Source: Pseudomonadota bacterium (GTDB taxonomy: Bacteria > Desulfobacterota > Desulfobacteria > Desulfobacterales > RPRI01). Taken from it: DNA of 5,297 nt. Positions within the stretch are counted from its first letter, which is position 1. Every line of letters begins with the position of its first letter. The notes below the pieces were generated by a model that was given only the letters and a program-made list of their open reading frames with translations, did no database searches and was not told the origin of the DNA. Location of the stretch: the NCBI GenBank assembly GCA_018819005.1, contig JAHJQU010000379.1:1-5297 (forward strand). Reading direction: 5' to 3'. Both the position numbers and the translations under genes were made by a program. Below, piece by piece: positions 1 to 4,746 of this stretch.

Positions 1-114
1 CACAAGCACGGTCTTTTGGGTGATGCCATGAAGGAGTTTGAAAAAGCGGAAGAGCTTGGCTGTGAATCAGGCCGGTATATTAACGAGATTCGTGCGGAAA
101 GAAAAAAAGCATGA
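1..114 (+). CDS. C-terminal end of a probable TPR-repeat protein (partial, 5' end outside window)
   Basis: An open frame enters at base 1 and ends at a TGA at 112-114, giving the last 37 residues of a protein. The visible part includes GLLGDAMKEFEKAEELG, with the spacing of small and aromatic residues (A, F, A, L) typical of a tetratricopeptide repeat helix pair. A charged, lysine-rich tail follows. TPR domains usually mediate protein-protein contacts. No catalytic motif can be judged from so short a piece. Its stop codon overlaps the start of the downstream isomerase gene as ATGA, so the two are very probably co-transcribed and translationally coupled. That it is the 3' end of a gene is fairly sure; the TPR assignment is an inference from one repeat-like segment. 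Confidence 0.7.
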   Translation, partial: HKHGLLGDAMKEFEKAEELGCESGRYINEIRAERKKA

Positions 115-686
115 GAGACATAATTCAAAGCATTATTGAAGAAAGCATAGAAATAAAAAAAGGTTTCATAAAGAAAAACATTGATCTGATTGTCAGAGGA
201 GGCGAAAAAATAGCGGATTCTCTGGTTTCAGGTCATAAGATACTGATTTTCGGAAACGGTGGCAGCGCGGCAGATGCCCAGCATCTTGCCGCCGAATTTG
301 TTAACCGCTTCAGAATTGAGCGTCCGCCTCTTGCCGCCCTTGCCCTGACGACCGACACCTCGATTTTGACCAGCATAGGAAATGACTACAGCTTCGACGA
401 TATATTCTCAAAACAGATTCTTGCCCTTGGAAGAGCGGGAGATGTCGCGATAGGAATAAGCACCAGCGGAAATTCGAAAAATGTAATAAAGGCCATAAAT
501 GCCGCAAAAAAAATCGGGATGTTTACCATTGGCTTTACAGGCCGTGGAGGCAAGCTTGCTTTATGTGCTGAAATGGTTTTTGCCGTTGAGTCCGACATAA
601 CTGCCAGGATTCAGGAAATTCATATTACATTGGGGCATATTCTCTGCGAGCTGGTTGACAGGAATCTGTTCCCCGGTAAATTTTGA
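111..686 (+). CDS. gmhA: Phosphoheptose isomerase (D-sedoheptulose 7-phosphate isomerase)
   Basis: This 191-residue cytoplasmic SIS-domain protein converts sedoheptulose 7-phosphate to D-glycero-D-manno-heptose 7-phosphate, the first step toward the ADP-heptose used in the LPS inner core. The length fits GmhA (about 192 residues in E. coli). The hallmark motif GNGGSAADAQHLAAEF is at residues 48-63, the phosphate-binding STSGNS at 117-122, and IQEIHITLGH at 167-176 near the C-terminus. By position H58, E62, Q168 and H176 match the zinc-binding residues known in E. coli GmhA. The ATG at 111 overlaps the upstream stop codon. Upstream there is only a weak purine-rich ribosome site (GGAAAG), so translation may depend on coupling. 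The next gene starts 13 bases after the stop. A related SIS sugar isomerase is the only serious alternative; the motif set makes gmhA a strong call. Confidence 0.93.
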   Translation: MRDIIQSIIEESIEIKKGFIKKNIDLIVRGGEKIADSLVSGHKILIFGNGGSAADAQHLAAEFVNRFRIERPPLAALALTTDTSILTSIGNDYSFDDIFSKQILALGRAGDVAIGISTSGNSKNVIKAINAAKKIGMFTIGFTGRGGKLALCAEMVFAVESDITARIQEIHITLGHILCELVDRNLFPGKF

Positions 687-687
687 T

Positions 688-691
688 GGAG
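688..691 (+). promoter_or_regulatory. Ribosome binding site that fixes the DHS-like gene start
   Basis: GGAG lies 8 bases before the ATG at 700, just after the gmhA stop codon (684-686). It favours this start over the in-frame ATG at 655 inside gmhA. Confidence 0.6.
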
Positions 692-699
692 TGGTAATA

Positions 700-1653
700 A
701 TGGCGCATTCTTTCAAGCCGATAGACACCGGTAAACTTAAAACCTATTCCATTTTAGACCGGAAGAGCAAGGTCTCGGCTGACGATTTCGCGGTTCCCTG
801 GAGTAAAGGCGGATCTCTCCGGGAATTTCTGGAAAGACTTCCCGGTATCCTGGCGGGAACAGATCTCCGGGAAGTAATATCCTCCATGGCCAAAGCCTTT
901 CTTAAAAAGAAAACCATTCTTGTCGGGATGGGAGCCCACGTCATAAAGGTCGGCCTGAACCCCGTAATAATTGATCTCATGCGGCGTGGAATTATAACGG
1001 CTGTCGCCATGAACGGGGCCGGCATTATTCATGATTCTGAAATAGCAATGGCCGGCCGGACATCTGAAGATGTAGCAGCATCTCTCGGCGACGGTTCATT
1101 CGGAATGGCGCGTGAAACAGGCGAATTTTTAAACGGGGCGATAAAGAGGGCTGAAAGGGAGTCTCTGGGGCTCGGAGAGGCGGTCGGGAAAGAGATTGCC
1201 GAAAAGGATTTTCCTTTCAGGGATAAAAGTATCCTTGCGGCAGGCGCTATGCTTGATATTCCAGTCACGGTTCATGTTGCAATAGGCACGGATATAATTC
1301 ACATGCATCCCGGCTTTGATGCAGGGGCCACAGGAGTGGCGACACACAGGGATTTTCTCACCTTTGCATCGGTAGTTGCCACCCTAAACGAAGGAGTTTA
1401 CCTTAATATTGGTTCTTCCGTTATTATGCCGGAAGTCTTTCTTAAAGCAACCACCCTTGCCCGAAACCTTGGTCATGATATTGATACCTTTACTGCCGTT
1501 AACATGGATTTTATCCGGCAATACCGCCCGATGACAAATGTTGTCGGGAGACCGACGGCGAAAGGCGGAAAAGGGATAAATCTCACGGGCCATCATGAAA
1601 TCATGCTTCCTCTTATAGCTGCGGGAGTTATTGAAACAGTGAATGGTGAATAG
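700..1653 (+). CDS. Deoxyhypusine synthase-like protein, probably not a true DHS
   Basis: This is a 317-residue soluble protein without signal peptide or membrane segment. The ATG at 700 is preferred because GGAG at 688-691 lies 8 bases upstream. An in-frame ATG at 655 would add 15 residues overlapping gmhA. I judge it a deoxyhypusine-synthase-fold protein from its general layout: VGMGAHVIKVGLNPVIIDLM at 75-94, NGAGIIHDSEIA at 105-116, SLGDGSFGMARETGEFLNGA at 128-147, an IPV...GTDIIHMHPG stretch at 188-205, GSSVIMPEVFLKA at 238-250, and a PLIAAGVIE end. True DHS transfers the butylamine part of spermidine to eIF5A through a lysine in a GGG-V-x-K segment. Here the corresponding GSSVIM has methionine, and bacteria generally lack eIF5A, so another reaction is likely. 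Its position next to gmhA hints at an envelope or sugar-linked role (inference). The last four residues (VNGE) are encoded by a repeat word also found at 3276-3291. Confidence 0.65.
   Translation: MAHSFKPIDTGKLKTYSILDRKSKVSADDFAVPWSKGGSLREFLERLPGILAGTDLREVISSMAKAFLKKKTILVGMGAHVIKVGLNPVIIDLMRRGIITAVAMNGAGIIHDSEIAMAGRTSEDVAASLGDGSFGMARETGEFLNGAIKRAERESLGLGEAVGKEIAEKDFPFRDKSILAAGAMLDIPVTVHVAIGTDIIHMHPGFDAGATGVATHRDFLTFASVVATLNEGVYLNIGSSVIMPEVFLKATTLARNLGHDIDTFTAVNMDFIRQYRPMTNVVGRPTAKGGKGINLTGHHEIMLPLIAAGVIETVNGE
1638..1653 (+). repeat. 16-bp repeat word, copy 1, spanning the DHS-like gene stop
   Basis: The word AGTGAATGGTGAATAG ends exactly at the TAG stop of the DHS-like gene and encodes its final V-N-G-E residues. 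An identical copy is at 3276-3291. Confidence 0.8.
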
Positions 1654-1791
1654 GTGCGAGGGGTGAGGCGAAAGGAGAAAGCCGAATATAGAATATCGAA
1701 CATCGTACATCGAATATAGAAGGGCGAAAACGAAGTACGAACAACGATCCACGAACCAGAGACCATAAACCATAAACCAGAGACCATAGCT
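1654..1791. repeat. Spacer of short degenerate direct repeats
   Basis: The 138-bp space between the DHS-like and MBL-fold genes is made almost wholly of low-complexity, short-period words. The 10-mer CGAATATAGA occurs at 1683-1692 and 1711-1720, with related GAATATCGAACATCG units between. The 14-mer AACCAGAGACCATA occurs at 1754-1767 and 1775-1788, a 21-bp period, with a further ACCATAAACC word between the copies. Related AACCAGAAACCAGAAAC words occur at 3388-3404. No Shine-Dalgarno, promoter or terminator is evident inside. The second 14-mer copy ends three bases before the TTG start of the next gene. Confidence 0.75.
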
Positions 1792-2490
1792 TTGAACATT
1801 AAACAGTTCCGTTATTCATCCGACAATCTTGGCTATCTGCTTTATGCGGAAAAATCTGCTATTGCCATAGACGGAGGCGCGGTTGATCAGATATTCTCAT
1901 TTGCCGGGCAAAACGATCTGAAAATTGAATATGTCACAAACACTCACTCTCATCCCGACCACACGATGGGATTAAAATCACTTCTCACCAAGACAGGCGC
2001 CGTGTACCTTGACCATAACCTGCTTCCTGCGAAAGGATTTATCGGACTGGACGGCGAAAAAATCGACGTGTATCATACTCCGGGGCATACCGATGATTCT
2101 GTTACATTTCATGTCGGCAACTTTCTTGTAACAGGGGATACTCTGTTTAACGGGACTGTCGGGAACTGCTTTTCGGGCGATCTTTTTGCCTTTTACAATT
2201 CAATAAAGATGCTCATTACATTTCCGAAGGATACAGTTGTATATGCAGGCCATGATTATGTGGAGTACTCAATGGCGTTTGCCGGAATAGTTGAGCCGGG
2301 CAACGTGGATATAAATTTCTTTTTGAAAAAATATAATCCTGAGCATGTCAGCTCAACCATTGAAGATGAGTTGAAGGTCAACCCTTATCTTCGGTTTAAT
2401 GATTCAAAAATGATATCTGTTCTTAAGGCAAAAGGGCTGCCGGTTTCAACGGAGTTTGAACGCTGGGAATCGCTCATGAGCCTGGGATAG
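1792..2490 (+). CDS. Metallo-beta-lactamase-fold hydrolase, glyoxalase II-like
   Basis: This 232-residue cytoplasmic hydrolase carries every metal ligand expected of the glyoxalase II branch of the metallo-beta-lactamase superfamily. THSHPDHT is at residues 51-58 (H52, H54, D56, H57), the TPGHTDDS histidine is H99, the bridging aspartate of GDTLF is D116, and the AGHDY histidine is H154. A C-terminal ELKVNPYLRF (193-202) matches the NPFLR substrate-binding segment of hydroxyacylglutathione hydrolases. It probably cleaves a thioester or related ester such as S-lactoylglutathione, but thiol specificity cannot be read from sequence. The start is TTG at 1792: the frame stays open back to 1720 without an ATG or GTG, and the M-x-I-K-Q-F opening fits the family's usual N-terminus. 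No Shine-Dalgarno precedes it; the leader is repeat DNA. A persulfide dioxygenase or a general MBL hydrolase are alternatives. Confidence 0.82.
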   Translation: MNIKQFRYSSDNLGYLLYAEKSAIAIDGGAVDQIFSFAGQNDLKIEYVTNTHSHPDHTMGLKSLLTKTGAVYLDHNLLPAKGFIGLDGEKIDVYHTPGHTDDSVTFHVGNFLVTGDTLFNGTVGNCFSGDLFAFYNSIKMLITFPKDTVVYAGHDYVEYSMAFAGIVEPGNVDINFFLKKYNPEHVSSTIEDELKVNPYLRFNDSKMISVLKAKGLPVSTEFERWESLMSLG

Positions 2491-2503
2491 GTTATGGTTT
2501 TTA

Positions 2504-2724
2504 GACAGGATTAACAGAATGGACAGGATGTTGCCTGTCCGCCTGAGGCGGATCAGGCAATAAACCATCGCCTTTGGTAATGAGGCAATTCGGTGGAGAA
2601 AGAAGACCTAACCCATAAAGTGATCGGTTGCGCTTACCAGGCTCCGCGAAGCGGATACTTGTTTCGGGCCGACCTTCCGGAGCGGCCTGATGCAGTTGAT
2701 CCGTCAAATCCTGTAAATCCTGTC
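2504..2724. mobile_element. Candidate MITE-like non-coding repeat element
   Basis: Most of the 331-bp gene-free stretch 2491-2821 is filled by a block with inverted ends. GACAGGATTAACAGAAT at 2504-2520 matches the reverse complement of 2708-2724 (GACAGGATTTACAGGAT) at 15 of 17 positions. Inside are a strong two-part hairpin (2532-2559), a TCCGC-GAA-GCGGA hairpin (2643-2655), and GGCCG/CGGCC arms at 2667-2671 and 2683-2687. No transposase is encoded. A 68-residue minus-strand open frame runs through the block but looks like a by-product, since its C-terminus is translated repeat. The GTTTTT at 2497-2502 recurs at 2731-2736 but is not flush with the right end, so a target duplication is not established. 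Whether it is mobile or a dispersed structural repeat cannot be told from one copy. Confidence 0.5.
2532..2559. repeat. Strong hairpin inside the repeat element
   Basis: TGCCTG-TCCGCC, loop TGA, then GGCGGA-T-CAGGCA forms two perfect 6-bp stems interrupted by a single bulged T. It lies 41 bases after the stop of the MBL-fold gene. No U-rich run follows on either strand, so it is not a standard intrinsic terminator, although it could block 3' exonucleases. Confidence 0.7.
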
Positions 2725-2768
2725 AGATAAGTTTTTGTGTTGAGGTGCATAGTTTGTCGAATTGTATT

Positions 2769-2793
2769 TATGGATGCCTGGGGGGCATCCATA
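2769..2793 (+). promoter_or_regulatory. Perfect 10-bp-stem hairpin in the leader of the NimA-like gene
   Basis: TATGGATGCC (2769-2778) and GGCATCCATA (2784-2793) are exact reverse complements around a 5-base TGGGG loop. It lies 28 bases upstream of the preferred ATG at 2822. In RNA this would be a stable structure before the ribosome site. It could be an attenuator or stability element, or the end of a repeat; the sequence does not decide. Confidence 0.55.
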
Positions 2794-2821
2794 CGAAACA
2801 GTGAGGGACCGGTTTAATTAT

Positions 2822-3277
2822 ATGCGTAGAAAAGACAGGGAAATAACCTCCAGGGGTGAGATAGAACCCATAATAAATAAAGCTTTTGTGTGCCGCCTTG
2901 CCATGGCGGATGAGAACGGGCCATATATGGTTCCGCTATCTTTTGGCTACAGAGAGGGTTCTCTTTATTTTCATTGTGCAAGAGAGGGCAAAAAGCTGGA
3001 TATCCTGAAAAAAAATAACAGGGTATGTTTTGAGATTGATGCGGACCATGAGATTGTCGAGTCTGAAAAAGCCTGCAAATGGGGCATGAAATACAAAAGT
3101 GTTATAGGCTTCGGGAACGCTTTTTTTATAGAAGATATGGAGTCAAAGAAAAGAGGACTCGATATTATAATGCGCCATTATTCAGGGAGGTCTTTTGAGT
3201 TTGAGGAAGAAGAAGTGAACAGGGTCGTTATCTTTAAAGTTGAAATAGAAAGCATGACGGGGAAAGAATGTAAATAG
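2822..3277 (+). CDS. Pyridoxamine 5'-phosphate oxidase-fold flavin-binding protein, NimA-like
   Basis: This 151-residue cytoplasmic protein is of the split-barrel FMN-binding type (COG3467, NimA/nitroimidazole-reductase-like). The MRRKDREI opening is a familiar start of this family, so ATG 2822 is chosen. A TTG at 2762 or ATG at 2774 would place a hairpin in the coding sequence and add atypical residues. Family-like segments are VCRLAMADENGPYMVPLSFG (23-42), LYFHCAREGKKLDIL (48-62), VCFEID (68-73) and SVIGFGNAFFIED (93-105), which form the flavin-binding barrel. The FHCA histidine is H51. Relatives reduce nitro compounds or other flavin-dependent substrates, but most have no known natural role. 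GAGGG at 2803-2807 is a possible ribosome site, with a rather long spacing of 14 bases. The gene stands alone between repeat regions, and its TAG stop overlaps the 16-bp repeat at 3276-3291. Confidence 0.8.
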   Translation: MRRKDREITSRGEIEPIINKAFVCRLAMADENGPYMVPLSFGYREGSLYFHCAREGKKLDILKKNNRVCFEIDADHEIVESEKACKWGMKYKSVIGFGNAFFIEDMESKKRGLDIIMRHYSGRSFEFEEEEVNRVVIFKVEIESMTGKECK

Positions 3278-3291
3278 TGAATGGTGAATAG
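3276..3291 (+). repeat. 16-bp repeat word, copy 2, at the NimA-like gene stop
   Basis: AGTGAATGGTGAATAG is identical to 1638-1653. The last two bases of the TAG stop (3275-3277) are its first two bases. The word continues as a degenerate GTGAAAAG run after 3291. Confidence 0.8.
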
Positions 3292-3413
3292 TGAAAAGAA
3301 AAAAGGCATTAGGTAGATAGGCTGAAGGCTGAAGTTACTAATCCGCCAAACAGTATGGCGGACAGCCTAAAAACCTTCAGACTATATAACCAGAAACCAG
3401 AAACAAATATTTT
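3292..3413. repeat. Composite repeat and hairpin spacer before the HD-domain gene
   Basis: This spacer holds a tandem AGGCTGA pair (3319-3332). A hairpin follows with TCCGCC (3342-3347) and GGCGGA (3357-3362) around a 9-base loop. Outer arms CTGAAGG (3322-3328) and CCTTCAG (3374-3380), and alternatively AGGCTG (3326-3331) and CAGCCT (3363-3368), can enclose it. It ends with an AACCAGAAACCAGAAAC run (3388-3404), related to the words upstream of the MBL-fold gene. No clear promoter, ribosome site or intrinsic terminator is visible. Confidence 0.65.
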
Positions 3414-4052
3414 ATGAATATAGTCGATTTTGTAAAAGATAAGGCTGAAAAGCTTTTTGACGGGGCAAAGGGAAGCCATGACTGGGAGCACACCATAAGG
3501 GTTTATGGCCTGTGCGAACGTATAGGCCAGGCGGAGAAGGCCGACATGGATGTGCTGCGTGTCGCAGCTTATCTGCATGATATAGGAAGGGCCGACCAGG
3601 ATTCTACTTTCGGAGCGGTATGTCACGCTGAAAAAGGCGCTGAAATGGCTTGGCCGATAGTTAAGGAGCTTCCTCTTTCCGAAGAACAAAAGACAAATAT
3701 TATTCACTGCATCAGGGCTCATCGTTTCAGGGGAAAATGCTGGCCTGAGACTCCCGAAGCAAAAGTGCTATTCGATGCCGACAAGCTCGATGCTATCGGC
3801 GCTGTTGGCGTAGCAAGGGCATTTCTGTTTGCCGGAGAAGTTGGAGCAAGTCTGCACATTCCGGGGATGAATATTGAAGAGACAAAACCATATTCAAAAG
3901 AGGACACCGGCTTCAGGGAATTCAAGGTAAAGCTTTGCAGGATAAGGGAGAGGATCTTGACCGGAGAGGGGAGAAGGCTTGCGGATGAACGGCATGCTTT
4001 CATGGAAGAATTCTTTAAACGTTTCATAGAAGAATACGAAGGGAAGAGGTAG
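3414..4052 (+). CDS. HD-domain metal-dependent phosphohydrolase
   Basis: This 212-residue soluble protein has the HD superfamily metal site. SHDWEHTIRV is at residues 21-30 (H22 and H26), LHDIGR at 54-59 (H55, D56), and DADKLDAIGAVGVARAF at 121-137 (D123). H71 in the HAEKG segment and H103 may add ligands. The layout resembles the YedJ/YpgQ group of small HD hydrolases, some of which hydrolyse nucleotides. The exact substrate here is unknown. The ATG at 3414 has no convincing Shine-Dalgarno; AACCAGAAACC-type repeat DNA lies directly upstream. The stop is five bases from the start of the IMP cyclohydrolase gene, so it is probably the first gene of a purine operon. That context suggests nucleotide or nucleotide-derivative cleavage, which is inference only. 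Confidence 0.85.
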   Translation: MNIVDFVKDKAEKLFDGAKGSHDWEHTIRVYGLCERIGQAEKADMDVLRVAAYLHDIGRADQDSTFGAVCHAEKGAEMAWPIVKELPLSEEQKTNIIHCIRAHRFRGKCWPETPEAKVLFDADKLDAIGAVGVARAFLFAGEVGASLHIPGMNIEETKPYSKEDTGFREFKVKLCRIRERILTGEGRRLADERHAFMEEFFKRFIEEYEGKR

Positions 4053-4057
4053 ATCAG

Positions 4058-4732
4058 ATGAGCATTAATATTGTTGAAAGAATTGATGACAGGGTCAAAG
4101 TAAACAATGTTCTGGTCAGTGTTTCGGACAAAAAGGGCCTTGACGCCTTTATTCCACAGCTTGTTGCGGTAAATACTGGTATCAGAATTTTTTCTACCGG
4201 CGGAACGTTTGCAAAATTAAAAGAGATTCTCGGCAACAATGCTTCGTGCTTAACCCAGGTGTCGGACTACACGGGCCAGCCTGAAACCCAGGGCGGGCTG
4301 GTCAAGACGCTCGATTTCAGGATATACCTCGGCCTTCTTACTGAAACATACAATGACTCTCACCGGGCGGATCTTGAGAGGACAAAAAGCGTTCCCATAG
4401 ACATGGTGGTCGTTAACCTCTATCCTTTTAAAGCTACGATATCCAAGCAGTGTGTCACGCCTGAGGAAGCCCGAGGAAACATAGATATCGGTGGGCCGTG
4501 TATGATAAGAGCCTCGGCCAAGAATTTCCTGCGTGTGGCTTCGGTGGTTGATCCGGAGGATTACGGCAGGATCATATCCGAGCTGAAGGAAAATGATAAT
4601 AAAATATCCTTAAAAAGCAGGTTCGAGCTTGCTAAAAAAGCTTTTGCTCATACCGCGGTATATGACAGAACGATCGCGGATTATCTTGCCGAAAGAACAT
4701 TTGAGGAAGTCAAGGATTGCTATAAGATATGA
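4058..4732 (+). CDS. IMP cyclohydrolase, stand-alone N-terminal half of PurH
   Basis: This 224-residue enzyme closes FAICAR to IMP, the last step of de novo purine synthesis. It corresponds to the N-terminal MGS-like half of bifunctional PurH. Family segments in order are LVSVSDKKG (19-27), STGGT (46-50), VSDYTGQPE (68-76), IDMVVVNLYPF (114-124), NIDIGGP (141-147), SAKN (153-156) and AFAHTAVYDRTIADYL (195-210). K83, Y122, D143 and K155 keep the positions of known catalytic or binding residues. The usual RVKTLHP loop followed by HGGIL instead reads LVKTLDFRIYLGLL (81-94), losing the arginine and the HP pair. The protein ends where the cyclohydrolase half of PurH normally ends, so it is complete. 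AAGAGG at 4044-4049 is the likely ribosome site, 8 bases before the ATG. The AICAR formyltransferase gene follows after 14 bases. Confidence 0.9.
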   Translation: MSINIVERIDDRVKVNNVLVSVSDKKGLDAFIPQLVAVNTGIRIFSTGGTFAKLKEILGNNASCLTQVSDYTGQPETQGGLVKTLDFRIYLGLLTETYNDSHRADLERTKSVPIDMVVVNLYPFKATISKQCVTPEEARGNIDIGGPCMIRASAKNFLRVASVVDPEDYGRIISELKENDNKISLKSRFELAKKAFAHTAVYDRTIADYLAERTFEEVKDCYKI

Positions 4733-4734
4733 AG

Positions 4735-4743
4735 AAGGAGGAG
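4735..4743 (+). promoter_or_regulatory. Strong Shine-Dalgarno for the AICAR formyltransferase gene
   Basis: AAGGAGGAG lies in the 14-base gap between the two PurH-half genes; its GGAGG core is 5 bases before the ATG at 4747. This near-consensus site supports independent translation of the second half, not a sequencing frameshift in a fused purH. Confidence 0.85.
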
Positions 4744-4746
4744 CGA

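Noticed and set aside
655..699. In-frame ATG at 655 as the start of the DHS-like gene
   Set aside because: It would overlap gmhA by 32 bases and add 15 residues that just reread the gmhA end. The ATG at 700 has GGAG at proper spacing.
1754..1788. Direct repeats as a CRISPR array
   Set aside because: Only two 14-base copies with a 7-base gap; repeat and spacer lengths and the absence of cas genes rule it out.
1384..1799. Minus-strand open frames with YGLWF- and SGLWF-type sequence
   Set aside because: They are translations of the degenerate repeats in 1654-1791 running into the antisense of the DHS-like gene.
2532..2559. Intrinsic terminator after the MBL-fold gene
   Set aside because: The stem is strong, but no U-rich tract follows on either strand.
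2501..2707. Minus-strand open frame of 68 codons
   Set aside because: It lies wholly within the repeat element, and its ending is translated GACAGGATT repeat; no ribosome site or known domain.
2740..2768. Sigma-70 promoter TTGAGG, 17 bases, TGTATT
   Set aside because: Each box matches the consensus at only 4 of 6 positions; too weak to report as a feature, though it is suitably placed for the NimA-like gene.
2762..2821. TTG at 2762 or ATG at 2774 as start of the NimA-like gene
   Set aside because: The added residues are partly encoded by the 2769-2793 hairpin and do not resemble the family, which usually opens with MRRKDREI.
3309..3722. Long minus-strand open frame
   Set aside because: It lies largely antisense to the well-supported HD-domain gene, with no domain of its own.
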